A stretch of 35,742 bases of DNA from Euryarchaeota archaeon UBA121 (GCA_002499865.1 DANL01000070.1:1-35742); one strand, 5' to 3'. Counted from the stretch's first letter, positions 25,547-35,391 are shown. Notes: a model not told the origin generated them from the sequence alone. Numbers and translations: made by a program.

Positions 25547-26613
25547 CTCATTTTTCTCAATAATCCTTCGAGGGATATTTCAGGAATGAATTCTTGGTGT
25601 GCTTTCGCCAAGGGAATCCAAACTAATGTATGGCCAATTGTAATTAAGAAGGCAGGAATCAACTCCAGTCGAGGCTCTCCTTGCATGGCATATGCAAAGA
25701 CGCCCAAAAATGCAAAGTGCAAGACATAAACCGTCAGAGTAATTCTTCCAAGTGGTTCTAGGAATGATAGCCTGTCTCCTTTCCAAGGCTCCCCTCCAGA
25801 GCTCTCTGAACCTTCCATAATCCTATGTGCCAGAAGCGCGAATGTCCCTGAAACTACCAGAAATGATGGACTCGCAGGAAAGAATGTCAGAATAGCGTCT
25901 CCCTCGGTTAGTGCCCAGGGGACTCCTTCCCTCTCAGAAATTAGGAAAGTAACTGCCGTCGAGATCAGGCCAATGGCGATGATTCGTTCCCTAGTTTTCT
26001 GACTATCACTTAGGTCATAAACCAATGTACCCAGAAGAATATAGAACATCCAAGGGACAGCGGGATAGGTCCCATTCCAAAGAAGCCTCGATACCCATTC
26101 TGATATGCCATCCGAGGCAACTCTATCCCACCAGGTCCAGTCCAATCCTGAGGCATCTCCAAGAATCAAGGGAGAATAAATCAGGACTAAAATCAGCCCT
26201 ATCCTGATTTCCATCCCTAGCCTAATTAGCACCGGGGCCAGGATTGTCGCGATTGCAAGAAGGGTTAGTACGCCAGGAGTATTTACTTCGAATCTACCTC
26301 CTCTGTCCGCATTTAGTAACAGATTCACCAGAATTTGACAGGAAGCAAGTAATACAACCCGAGGAATCATCCATGATGCCCAGTCATCTGCACCAGTGAG
26401 CCCGCTTCTCATCCTTCTTGAGGCACTCATGTATATCCCCCATCCAGATATCATCACGAATAATGGAGCTGCCATTCCTCCGAACGCGGCGGCAACAAAT
26501 GCGGCTGGATCGCCCACGGACATCCCTTTCGGAGGGACGATCGCAGCCGTGTGTACCTCTACCATGCATAATACTGCAATTGCCCTTATCCTATCGATAT
26601 GAGAGAGCCTCAT
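25531..26613 (-). CDS. Multi-TM acyltransferase-like protein (DUF1624/HGSNAT-like)
   Basis: A 360-residue integral membrane protein with about ten hydrophobic segments. The N-terminus, RLSHIDRIRAIAVLCMVEVH, followed by GGMAAPLFVMISGWGIYMS, matches the start of the DUF1624/heparan-alpha-glucosaminide acetyltransferase family and is also compatible with acyltransferase family 3; in both, the His in the first helix (His21) is conserved. It would move an acyl group across the membrane onto a sugar or other surface molecule. The start ATG overlaps the stop of the thymidine phosphorylase gene (ATGA), and its 3' end overlaps the M60 lipoprotein gene by 16 bases in antisense. Substrate unknown. Confidence 0.65.
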   Translation of the reverse strand: MRLSHIDRIRAIAVLCMVEVHTAAIVPPKGMSVGDPAAFVAAAFGGMAAPLFVMISGWGIYMSASRRMRSGLTGADDWASWMIPRVVLLASCQILVNLLLNADRGGRFEVNTPGVLTLLAIATILAPVLIRLGMEIRIGLILVLIYSPLILGDASGLDWTWWDRVASDGISEWVSRLLWNGTYPAVPWMFYILLGTLVYDLSDSQKTRERIIAIGLISTAVTFLISEREGVPWALTEGDAILTFFPASPSFLVVSGTFALLAHRIMEGSESSGGEPWKGDRLSFLEPLGRITLTVYVLHFAFLGVFAYAMQGEPRLELIPAFLITIGHTLVWIPLAKAHQEFIPEISLEGLLRKMSQSSR

Positions 26614-27881
26614 CTGATGACCTCAGCAATTCTTGAAGTCACATCTGGCTCAGAATCAGAAAATGAGAAGGCCGTCTCCAGTCTCTCTAGAAGTGGGCCT
26701 ATTTTTTCTCCACGATGATACACTGTTGCTAAAATGTCCCCCACTTCGACAGTGTCTCCTACTTGGACTTCCATGACAACGCCTACCTGATGATCTATCT
26801 TATCTCCTAGACGTAGTCTGCCAGCTCCCATTTCAAGACATATCTCGGCAATGTCCATAGCATCAATATCTGCTATCCATCCTCCTTGCTTTGCTTCTAA
26901 TGAGTCTGATTTCAGAGTCTGGTCAAGTATTCCCAATCCTTCTAGTAGTGAGACTTCACTTTCAAACAAATCTGGATCCCCTCCCTGTGCGACTACCATT
27001 TCGATGAATTTCCCAAAGGCAGAACCATCATACAGGCTATCTAGTATCTTCGCCGCACCCTCCTCAAAGTCATTCGAAGATCCAGACGACTCCAGAAGTA
27101 ATCCCCCTAATACGCAAACCAACTCCTCTAGGTCAGCCGGTCCTCTGCCAAGTAATGTTTCTACACTCTCCAGGATCTCTAGAGAATTTCCAACACTGTA
27201 ACCGATCGGCTGATTCATAGAAGATAGTACGGCAATAGTCGACACCCCCAAACCATTTGACACTTCAACCAAGGACTCCGAAAGCTCTCTAGCAGACTCA
27301 ATGTCCTCCATGAATGCCCCTCTTCCGAATTTCACATCAAGTACCAGAGAGGAAATTCCTTCAGCCGCTTTCTTAGATACTATTGATGACGTGATCAGAG
27401 GGATTGAGGCTACTGTTCCTGTGACGTCCCTGAGTGAGTAGAGACGTTTGTCGGCAGGGACTAAATCGCTCTTCTGGCTGACAATCGCCAGTCCTATCTC
27501 ATCGACCTGAAGCATGAATTCCTCGATGCCGATTTCAGTATTGAATCCAGGAATTGACTCTAGCTTATCCAGAGTCCCGCCCGTGTGGCCCAAGCTCCTG
27601 CCTGATATCATGGGTACGCTAAGTCCGCAGGCAGCCAAAGCTGGAGCTAGGGCAATAGATACTTTGTCCCCAACTCCTCCTGTTGAGTGCTTATCCACTA
27701 CTTTCGTATTGTCCTCCCAATCCAGAGTCTTCCCAGAATCTCTCATCCTCAAAGTCAACTCCGTGACTTCCGAGACACTCATCCCATTTCCATAGACGTC
27801 TTTCAACCATGCAATTATCTCATCGTCTGACAGACTCCCGTCAGTTACCCCTTCGATGAAATCCCCGACAGATATTGGCAT
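26610..27881 (-). CDS. deoA: Thymidine/pyrimidine-nucleoside phosphorylase
   Basis: This enzyme splits thymidine or uridine with phosphate to give the base and (deoxy)ribose 1-phosphate. The 423-residue protein carries the family signature KHSTGGVGDK (64-73), the SGRSLGHTGGTLDKLES segment and VSQKSDLVPADKRLYSLRDVTGTV. It matches the bacterial-type length; the longer archaeal AMP phosphorylases (about 500 residues) have an extra N-terminal domain that is absent here. It is shifted to start at ATG 27881, which overlaps the stop of the upstream gene as TGATG. Being overlapped on both sides, it is in one operon with a secreted PLD-domain protein and an acyltransferase. Confidence 0.92.
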   Translation of the reverse strand: MPISVGDFIEGVTDGSLSDDEIIAWLKDVYGNGMSVSEVTELTLRMRDSGKTLDWEDNTKVVDKHSTGGVGDKVSIALAPALAACGLSVPMISGRSLGHTGGTLDKLESIPGFNTEIGIEEFMLQVDEIGLAIVSQKSDLVPADKRLYSLRDVTGTVASIPLITSSIVSKKAAEGISSLVLDVKFGRGAFMEDIESARELSESLVEVSNGLGVSTIAVLSSMNQPIGYSVGNSLEILESVETLLGRGPADLEELVCVLGGLLLESSGSSNDFEEGAAKILDSLYDGSAFGKFIEMVVAQGGDPDLFESEVSLLEGLGILDQTLKSDSLEAKQGGWIADIDAMDIAEICLEMGAGRLRLGDKIDHQVGVVMEVQVGDTVEVGDILATVYHRGEKIGPLLERLETAFSFSDSEPDVTSRIAEVIR

Positions 27882-30800
27882 CACTCTTCCTCTCCGAGAT
27901 CTTTTCTAATCTCTTCCATTGTCTGACCAGAGTCAAGTCTCCACTGAATCTCGTCTCTGGTAGTCCTATCTCTATCGAATCCAAATCCATCAAGGACAAT
28001 GTCCCCATGGGAGCCATCATCCTTGCCTTTGGTGAGGGATCGTGAATCGGCTGAATCTCTATCGAAGCTAGTGCCTTTCAGAATTGCTAGTTTTGATCCG
28101 GAGTCGTCAAATCTGTATCCTGAGTCATCTACTAGGATCTCATCTGTCGCACTCCTAGGCCTCCTGAAGGAGGTCCATGAGGCAATCAAAAGAGCCACCG
28201 CGGATATGGCCATCAAGCCGAAAAGAAGGCTAGCTCCAGGTCGCGACATTGCATCTTCCCTGATATCTAGGAAACCCTCTTCGTCATCTTCCTCAGCAGA
28301 TACCTCATCAGGCACTTCTCCGGTCTCATTTTCTACAGGCTCCGGCGAAGTCACCTCATCACAACCCCATTGCTCTCCGTCAGGTATTCCATTCTCATCG
28401 ACATCTCCAGATAGCATGGCAATATTGGGGGATCGAAGAACACTCTGAGCAAAGGCCTCCTCATTACCGTCGAAAATACAGTCTCCATCAGTGTCCATTT
28501 CTAGTGGATTACCACCTAGTAGATACTCATTCAAGTTGTTCAGGCCATCGAAATCAGGATCCATTGACTGCTCACTCAATGCAGTACCTATTACCGCCGC
28601 AGAGTGGCGGTTCAATCCGTACAGCTCCTCCCAAAAGTCCGGCATCAAATCCCCGTCAGAGTCAGTACTGGAATCCATTCTCCCCCAATCCATGTCAAAA
28701 GAGGAAAGATACTCGGAAGCAAGCTCTTCATTGTTAATCAGTATCCCCATCTCTCTGTTCCTGAGAGCGGCACTTGATCCCCAATTCATACTTCCAACAA
28801 GGACGCTAGAACCATCAATTATGGCTCCCTTGTTGTGGAGTTTGGAGATATTTTCTGATGTTGACATCAGTCTGGCAGTAGTATCCAAACCTTGTGTCGC
28901 GTTCCAGTCTGTATTGAACAGATTAACAGTGTCTCTTATTTCGTCGTCCCACTCGGCATAAAATCCGTTCAGGATGAGTCGAATCTGTACTCCTCTGATG
29001 GCCGCTTCATGTAATGCCTCGATCATTGGATTCTCACCGAATCCCCAGTACCAGTCCAAATCGAGATACTGGACAGAAAGATCGATTGACGACTCTGCTG
29101 ATGAGATCATCTGGACTATTGATGCGACACAATCGTCTGGGCACGTTATCAGCTTCCCATCGAACGGCCCAGCAATGAACTCAGGAGTATTCAGAGAGGT
29201 GGTGTTCTGGGCTGAATCCATCGTCCAGTCAGAAGAGGGCGAGTGCCTTGATTGATGAGTTGAGATATGGAGACTATTCTGATTCTCATCCCATTCCATT
29301 CTCGACAGTACCAAATTTGCCAAGTCCACGGAGTTCACAATCAAGGACCATTCACGATTTCCTCTTTGGTCCACCGGAGCGCTGGTTTCCTTCCAATTGC
29401 CAGATGAGATCCATACACTTTCAGAATCTTTCACAGCTACCTTGCTATGGATATATCTGTAGGGCGAACTTATCTGAGAAGGGTCCTCCATCCAGAGAAC
29501 CAGTCCTCCAGCATCATGAACAGCCTGAGCATGTCCTCTCTGGTTATCGACCGTACTAGCTCCGTCTAGGATGCCATCCTCCAATAGTAGTGTTACCTCT
29601 ACTCCCCTATCTATGGCGTCAACAACCGCACCAGTCAATTCTGTACTCATGAATTGATATACATGTAGGTGCAACTCGCTCTGTGCGGTATCTATCCAGT
29701 TTCTTAGGTCACCGTATGTCGATTCAGGACCAATAGAAGCGATAGCAGTGGAATCCTGCTCAGTAAGGAAATCCCCTCCGTCACAGAATGTGGAAGCGCC
29801 TATCCGTATCCACCTCTGCTCCCAATCAGATCCTGTATCAGAATCCGGGTATTCTCCGCATCCAAGCCCCCTCATAAGTATCAATCCAGGAGACCCATCA
29901 CCGGGTACCGATATGGCAGGGCCTATCCAACCATCGATCCCAGCAATTCCATTTCCATAGACTATTGAGTCGATAGCAGTCCCATTGGGCTCAGCTAGGA
30001 TAAGTGAGCCACCAGAATTTACTAGCCAAGGAGAGGCGGTCAGAATCTGATTTGCGTCCAGTGCCGCTATTCCCCCATCCATCAGTAGATTGTATGGATT
30101 TTCAGAAATGACCACAGAAGAGCCAGGCATTATCTCCAATGATTTTATTGTCGAATGGAACTCTCCCGAAGAACTCACTCTCGTAATATTCCAACCTTCC
30201 AGATTTACTACATCGTCTCCGATATTTGTAATTTCAAACCAGTCATTATTCCTATTCGGCACCTCACCGGGCATAATTCTGGTAAATTTGACATCAAACT
30301 CCCCATCCCACCATGAGGCTTCGATATCTACTGGTCCATCTCCCTCACCGTCACCAGGGTTCGCATTTCCCGGGCTGGGCTCGATTGAGTCAATCCATGT
30401 TCCGCCCGTATTGGAAGGATCAGCGATTTTGGATATTCCATTGGAGGCCGAGCCTGTTACTATCTCGTCAACTGTCTGGTTGCCATCATCAACCAAGTAC
30501 ACTGTTTCTCCAGCGTTATTTAGTCTGAGTGTACCAATTTCATTCTCTGCTATTATGGCATATCCTCCCGATCTGAGGACATAAGGAGACGACAGTGAAT
30601 CAAAACCTACCCAGCTCTGTTCATTGATCGGATGGTACCAACCCCCGATATCAACTATCGCCCAACCATATAGATTCACATCAGAGTCTCCGTAATTAAC
30701 TAACTCGACCCATTCACCCTGGGGGAAGACTCCTTGGTCCGGGCCATCAGCATTGGGCATTACCTCACTTATGCAAATCGATTCGCAAACCGCTGACCCA

Positions 30801-30901
30801 ACGCCCCCCTCTTCCTTTCCAGGAGATGCCATGCCACTGAAAGACCAGAGTATCAGGGACAGGAGCACGAGTAGAGAGAAACCCCTCCGGCCTGCTTGCA
30901 T
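27881..30901 (-). CDS. Secreted lamin-tail/phospholipase D-domain protein with membrane anchor and cytoplasmic tail
   Basis: A 1006-residue protein. After a signal peptide (1-26) come two lamin-tail domains (about 38-165 and 200-330), each with the conserved EW(V/I)E-LxN pattern, found in many exported nucleases. Two phospholipase D half-domains follow, with HxKxxxxD motifs at 485-492 and 689-696 and partner Asn residues at 502 and 706. A calcium-binding segment (about 745-845; three DxDxDG-type loops) precedes one transmembrane helix (889-909) and a 97-residue charged cytoplasmic tail. PLD-type enzymes include nucleases and phospholipases; with lamin-tail domains and the adjacent thymidine phosphorylase, an extracellular DNase is the favoured inference. 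Confidence 0.85.
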   Translation of the reverse strand: MQAGRRGFSLLVLLSLILWSFSGMASPGKEEGGVGSAVCESICISEVMPNADGPDQGVFPQGEWVELVNYGDSDVNLYGWAIVDIGGWYHPINEQSWVGFDSLSSPYVLRSGGYAIIAENEIGTLRLNNAGETVYLVDDGNQTVDEIVTGSASNGISKIADPSNTGGTWIDSIEPSPGNANPGDGEGDGPVDIEASWWDGEFDVKFTRIMPGEVPNRNNDWFEITNIGDDVVNLEGWNITRVSSSGEFHSTIKSLEIMPGSSVVISENPYNLLMDGGIAALDANQILTASPWLVNSGGSLILAEPNGTAIDSIVYGNGIAGIDGWIGPAISVPGDGSPGLILMRGLGCGEYPDSDTGSDWEQRWIRIGASTFCDGGDFLTEQDSTAIASIGPESTYGDLRNWIDTAQSELHLHVYQFMSTELTGAVVDAIDRGVEVTLLLEDGILDGASTVDNQRGHAQAVHDAGGLVLWMEDPSQISSPYRYIHSKVAVKDSESVWISSGNWKETSAPVDQRGNREWSLIVNSVDLANLVLSRMEWDENQNSLHISTHQSRHSPSSDWTMDSAQNTTSLNTPEFIAGPFDGKLITCPDDCVASIVQMISSAESSIDLSVQYLDLDWYWGFGENPMIEALHEAAIRGVQIRLILNGFYAEWDDEIRDTVNLFNTDWNATQGLDTTARLMSTSENISKLHNKGAIIDGSSVLVGSMNWGSSAALRNREMGILINNEELASEYLSSFDMDWGRMDSSTDSDGDLMPDFWEELYGLNRHSAAVIGTALSEQSMDPDFDGLNNLNEYLLGGNPLEMDTDGDCIFDGNEEAFAQSVLRSPNIAMLSGDVDENGIPDGEQWGCDEVTSPEPVENETGEVPDEVSAEEDDEEGFLDIREDAMSRPGASLLFGLMAISAVALLIASWTSFRRPRSATDEILVDDSGYRFDDSGSKLAILKGTSFDRDSADSRSLTKGKDDGSHGDIVLDGFGFDRDRTTRDEIQWRLDSGQTMEEIRKDLGEEE

Positions 30902-30955
30902 GTCACTCCGTTCATACGTGGGGGTTCAAACCCTTCGTGCTAAATATCAGTGACA
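30901..30955. promoter_or_regulatory. Two concentric inverted repeats over the PLD gene promoter
   Basis: Outer arms TGTCACT (30901-30907) and AGTGACA (30949-30955) and inner arms GGGTT (30922-30926) and AACCC (30929-30933) share one centre near 30928. They enclose a TAAATATCA element (30941-30949) that could be the minus-strand TATA box. They may form an operator or an RNA hairpin. Confidence 0.35.
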
Positions 30956-30963
30956 ATGCGTAA

Positions 30964-33630
30964 TTATTCCTCATCATTCATGATTGGGGATTCTGCATCT
31001 TCGTCCTTCATGACAAGTCCGCCATATGCCATCAATCCGATTCCGATCACGTAGAACATAGCCTGTACGACTGAAATAACTAGAAGAATTCCGCCGACAC
31101 TGCCACCGAAGTTGGTCCATCCGAATGGCCCCATGTTATCGGTGACCTGTGCATTGAAGTCTGAAGCATCCTCATCAGCTATCTCGCTGTAAGTGTGAAT
31201 CTCAAACACTGGCATTGTATCTACTCCAATGACAGGATCAGATGAGCCAGTCCCTCTCATATCTAGGTGGAAAGTCACTTTCACCTTACCGTACATCACT
31301 GCATTGGAGATTGGCTCGACCTTCATGTCTATGTCAGCCCCAAGGTATACTGGTAAAGCACCTGGAAGGGCATCCACCCAATTTGAAGCCCCTAGGATTT
31401 TACCCTGAATCTGGGTCTGAGCAGGATCAAGGCTTACGGTGTGATCAACCATTGGAATTCCTTTGAATGTAGTTTCTTCACCCACTACAGAATCTGCAAT
31501 TGCATAACCAGCGACGTTTACCATGAAAGGCTCATTCGGACTAGCTAGAGGGGCTGAAACGCCTCCAATTGTTCCCATTAGGGATGTATCGGAGTTTCCA
31601 GCGTGCTCAGAAAGTAGGCCTAGTGAAGCGTCTTCCCTGTGAGGGGCTCTCCAGGTTAGGTGCTCGGTCATACCGTATATTTGACCCTCTTCACAAGGAA
31701 CATCGTAGCCAATGAAGGAACCACTTGAATCGTAGTCATAGTCGCACAGGCCGTCGCCATCAGAGTTGATGTACCCCTGGGCAAGCCTCTGGCCCTTGGT
31801 CTCTCCAGCGGTACTCATCTTGTACGCCGAGAAGTCGCCAGTACCTATTCCATCAGACCCGTAGTAAGTCAGATTGGTCTCCAAGCTAACCCACGGGAAG
31901 AATCCGAAGGAAGCGCTTGCCGCATCACTGAAGCCGAATAGCCAGTGCGTTATAGGCATCGAGTAATACTCAGTATTGCCGCTGAGGAAGGTAATCAGGA
32001 CAGGCATTACAACCTCAAAGACGAAGTCTCCGACCCATGACCTTAGAGCAGCAGCGGAATCCACATCGATATCGTATAGATTTGCTACATACGCATCATC
32101 CCAAACAGACTGAACTCCATTCTCATCTGGGAGCGACATTCCAGCCAGCTCTCCATATACGAACTCTCTTGAGAAAGTGGTCTTCAGTCCGACGCTCTCA
32201 TCATTGAGGATGAAGTCAGCCTTCTCAGCAGACAGGGTCGCCATTCCGACATAATCTCCGATGTTCAGTCCGACCTCGATGTAAGTTCCTGCTAGCGGAT
32301 CTAGGCCACCGAAAGCGCCCATCCACCATTCTCCAGCTGTGATGGTGCCCTGTCCCCCAAGGAGGATATTCTCGAACTGCGTTGGCGAACCGAGTAGGCC
32401 CAAACCGACCCACGTCTCAGCATAGCTAGCGATGTCTACTACTGTAAGCAGTCCTACATTGTACGTCTCCATTGCGGTGAAGTAGTCCCCGCTCTGAAGT
32501 GGAAGTAGGAGTCCTACGACCATCCCTGGAAGAGTGACGCCAGATAGTGTGAAGGTCCCAAGTAGTCCGTTGAAGTCATCGAAAAGAAGGAAGTCTAGTG
32601 TATCTGGGTTGATTATATTTACACCGCTCACCTCTTGGAACCTCTCTCTTAGCTGAGGGGTCTCGTTGTTAATCTCGGCACCTCCTCCTCTAGATACGAA
32701 GGTGTTTGCCGCTAATGCATACACGCCTAGGTCAATCGCCGACAGTTCTGGCTCGGCTCTATCCCCATACCCATACAGTGAGGCTCTCGTCTGAGTTACC
32801 TCTCCTCCATCGGGGGCACCCATGCCAGCAACTAGCATAGGCCCGAGCTCACATGTAAGGGCAATACAAATTTCAGTCGATGGGTCCTCAGCATCATACA
32901 TCACAGACTGTTCAAGATTTTGGAAAGCCGAGGCCATATCGCTAGATCCGCCAGCTGCAAGATATGCGCCAGCCAGTGCCGCGTCTCCAGTAACGCCGCC
33001 GTCCGCCGTCATCATTGAGGCGATGTCCTCCGATGCCCAGATACTTGGCGCCCTGTTAGCTAGATCGAACTCTATCATCTGCGAAGCGAACATGCCTTGG
33101 GCGAAAATCTCCAGATACTCTATGCCAGTGTTCATTCCAGCTACTCTTTGGGTATTCCAGAGAATATTCACTTGATTTACAAGGGTATCTCCCGACACGG
33201 AAGCGTGTTCTACTCCTTCGTCGTCCATCCAAGTGCAGTCCTCACACCACTCGTATATCTCGTATCCAGTGTACGTAATTGTATTCTCATCATAATCGAA
33301 GTCTAGAATCTCACGAGTCGTATTCTCGTAGTAGATGAAAGGGCCAATCATCTCGTAAGTGGGGGACGCTCCATTATTCTGAACATCATCAAGATTAGAG
33401 ATAGAATTAGCGAAATAAGCCTTTTCACCTGAGACATTCAACCAATCGTCGTCATAGTCATAGGTGTAATCCATATTACCCTCATCGTCTATTCCGTCCA
33501 TCCCATCTGAAACGGCACCCTCAACAGTGCTCTCTATTTGCCCATCAACAAAACCAGTAACTATCAGTCCTAAATTAACAAGCAAGAGCAGAGCTCCTAT
33601 CCCAATTGCCATTGTCCTTTTGTCCGTCAT
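30964..33630 (-). CDS. CD36/scavenger receptor class B-like two-TM protein
   Basis: An 888-residue protein with one N-terminal (about 7-27) and one C-terminal (about 855-880) transmembrane helix and a large ectodomain, the topology of CD36 and LIMP-2. The first 120 ectodomain residues follow the CD36 pattern: a DDDWLN start, an AYFANSISNLDDVQNNG segment in place of the yfFNvtNpeev motif, then the MIGPFIYYENTTREILDF-type GPYxYxE block and YEIYEW. The rest is longer than the usual 450-500 residues and includes hydrophobic inserts. The family in eukaryotes carries or binds lipids. A role in lipid or particle uptake is inference. Start chosen at ATG 33630, not the upstream GTG 33639. A TATA-like CTTATGTTTAGT (33662-33672) precedes it. 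Confidence 0.6.
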   Translation of the reverse strand: MTDKRTMAIGIGALLLLVNLGLIVTGFVDGQIESTVEGAVSDGMDGIDDEGNMDYTYDYDDDWLNVSGEKAYFANSISNLDDVQNNGASPTYEMIGPFIYYENTTREILDFDYDENTITYTGYEIYEWCEDCTWMDDEGVEHASVSGDTLVNQVNILWNTQRVAGMNTGIEYLEIFAQGMFASQMIEFDLANRAPSIWASEDIASMMTADGGVTGDAALAGAYLAAGGSSDMASAFQNLEQSVMYDAEDPSTEICIALTCELGPMLVAGMGAPDGGEVTQTRASLYGYGDRAEPELSAIDLGVYALAANTFVSRGGGAEINNETPQLRERFQEVSGVNIINPDTLDFLLFDDFNGLLGTFTLSGVTLPGMVVGLLLPLQSGDYFTAMETYNVGLLTVVDIASYAETWVGLGLLGSPTQFENILLGGQGTITAGEWWMGAFGGLDPLAGTYIEVGLNIGDYVGMATLSAEKADFILNDESVGLKTTFSREFVYGELAGMSLPDENGVQSVWDDAYVANLYDIDVDSAAALRSWVGDFVFEVVMPVLITFLSGNTEYYSMPITHWLFGFSDAASASFGFFPWVSLETNLTYYGSDGIGTGDFSAYKMSTAGETKGQRLAQGYINSDGDGLCDYDYDSSGSFIGYDVPCEEGQIYGMTEHLTWRAPHREDASLGLLSEHAGNSDTSLMGTIGGVSAPLASPNEPFMVNVAGYAIADSVVGEETTFKGIPMVDHTVSLDPAQTQIQGKILGASNWVDALPGALPVYLGADIDMKVEPISNAVMYGKVKVTFHLDMRGTGSSDPVIGVDTMPVFEIHTYSEIADEDASDFNAQVTDNMGPFGWTNFGGSVGGILLVISVVQAMFYVIGIGLMAYGGLVMKDEDAESPIMNDEE

Positions 33631-33661
33631 TATTGCCACACTCCCTTCCCGGGAGTCATGT

Positions 33662-33672
33662 ACTAAACATAA
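33662..33672 (-). promoter_or_regulatory. TATA-like element of the CD36-like gene
   Basis: CTTATGTTTAG on the minus strand, centred about 38 bases before ATG 33630 in the 91-base gap after the TctA-type gene. Confidence 0.35.
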
Positions 33673-33721
33673 GGGTTACAGTGGTTGAGTTTTCTTCTGA
33701 AGTCAATTTTTTGGAGGTTTA

Positions 33722-35383
33722 TCATATGAAACCAAAGCTATCAAACGTCTGTGCGAACGTGTAGAGCATGATCGGAACCAGTATTATTCCCATAGCATGA
33801 CTCCTCCTAATTCCTATCCGAGGGGGCATCAGTCCAAGTCCGGTTCCTACAATCAGCACGCCAACCCCGACCCACCCGGTTGAAAGCCAGACTAGTATGC
33901 TCACGAACCCGGCTACGGAGAAAACAAGAGTTCTAAGTGGTACGATTTCATGCATCTTCAGCATACCCTTTCCAACCTCAATCATTACTGGAACTGCGAA
34001 CAGTCCAGCCGCAATGGTTATTCCGAGCAGTCTAACAAAATCTGCAGGAGGGTCAACGGCGTTCCATCCGTCAATCGGGTACATCATGTTAAGGGCCAGC
34101 GCCGCGCCACTCCTTGGCCTGCCCACCATGTAGAGGAATCCTAGTACCATGACAGTGACGGCAGTATTCACTGAAGAAAGAACCGCAATCACTTCAAGGT
34201 CCTGTTGCTGGCTCTGAGCACTTAGGTCCAAGTCTGGACTGGCCTCTGCGGCCTCTTCTAGTGCCGACTCGAAGAGCTCTCTCTCTTCGGCGGAAAGACC
34301 TTCCAAATCATCCGAGATGCTAGTGAAAGATTGCTTTGGAACGAATCCGGGCTGTATGCCGTGCTCGAAGTCCGCAGGGATATAATTGGGATCGGTCAGC
34401 CTCCCCCACAAATTTCTGGCACTCATGACAACAACAGTTGCCTGAGCGGCAGTCATGCCCGGAAGAATAGCCATTACTGAAGATACGACGGCTGAGAGAA
34501 AGGTTGGTACTGCCAAAGGTCTCATCGGAGGCATCTCCCAGTTCTGCTTCTGAGGGGGTATTTCAGAGGTCGTAACGTAGATATCTATCAGATTGGCAAT
34601 TCCGAATAATCCTGCCAAACCTGGAAACAGCAGGGTTGCAGAAGGCATCCCTACGGGAGACCTCCCAGGTAGTTCGAATACTGCCCACCCATAGAATCCA
34701 CAGATTAGGAAGAATGCAGTTGCGACCAGAATCCCCGCCACCCTAGAACTGGAACCCATGCTCAAATCTATCTCATTCCAGTTTCTCTTGTACCTGAATC
34801 TGCCAATTGGAAAATCTACATTAATCGGCCTTGGAAGAGGGATCTTGAAATTCCTAGTGGCCCTTTGCATCCACTCAGGCCATGCTAACCTAGTTGTTTC
34901 AGTCATGATGAGGAATATTGAGATAATCAATAGTAGCCAAGGCAGAATATCCCTGCTGGACTCGTACAGACCTAGCCCCGGGTTCTCTCCGAATAGTAAT
35001 CTGGCTACGATTAGGAGCGGTATTGACATCAACATCCCCATCTGCGACCCCCTGGCCGAGTAGGCGACACCTTGGGCCGCCTGCCCAGAAATCAGCATCC
35101 GATGACCAGGCAGTAGTGCGAGAGCCATATTGTCATCAGGCGCGCCTACCAGCGCGCTCGGGATGTAATTCAAGAAAGTGTGAACTGTTCCGCAAGCCAC
35201 AATTATCCCTGCAACGGCATCGAGAGGAATTCCTATGCCCACTGCTACAGGGGAGAGACTCAGGGCAATCAAAGCAACATTATTGACATGAAATCCCGGG
35301 ATAAGCCCTGTCAGACATCCAAGGCCTACGCCAAAAACGAACGAGGCTATCAACCATCCAAAGTCAACTAGAATTGGGTCCAA
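33722..35383 (-). CDS. TctA-family (DUF112-type) membrane permease
   Basis: A 553-residue polytopic protein of the TctA family (tripartite tricarboxylate transporter large subunit, archaeal DUF112 branch). The signature GLIPGFHVNN lies at 26-35 between the first two hydrophobic helices. The membrane segments are interrupted by an acidic cytoplasmic insert (about residues 340-390). No TctB small subunit or TctC binding protein is present nearby, as is usual for the archaeal branch, so the substrate and mechanism are not certain; carboxylate transport is the family inference. It is preceded, 8 bases away, by the end of another gene on the same strand. Confidence 0.8.
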   Translation of the reverse strand: MDPILVDFGWLIASFVFGVGLGCLTGLIPGFHVNNVALIALSLSPVAVGIGIPLDAVAGIIVACGTVHTFLNYIPSALVGAPDDNMALALLPGHRMLISGQAAQGVAYSARGSQMGMLMSIPLLIVARLLFGENPGLGLYESSRDILPWLLLIISIFLIMTETTRLAWPEWMQRATRNFKIPLPRPINVDFPIGRFRYKRNWNEIDLSMGSSSRVAGILVATAFFLICGFYGWAVFELPGRSPVGMPSATLLFPGLAGLFGIANLIDIYVTTSEIPPQKQNWEMPPMRPLAVPTFLSAVVSSVMAILPGMTAAQATVVVMSARNLWGRLTDPNYIPADFEHGIQPGFVPKQSFTSISDDLEGLSAEERELFESALEEAAEASPDLDLSAQSQQQDLEVIAVLSSVNTAVTVMVLGFLYMVGRPRSGAALALNMMYPIDGWNAVDPPADFVRLLGITIAAGLFAVPVMIEVGKGMLKMHEIVPLRTLVFSVAGFVSILVWLSTGWVGVGVLIVGTGLGLMPPRIGIRRSHAMGIILVPIMLYTFAQTFDSFGFI

Positions 35384-35391
35384 GTGATCAC

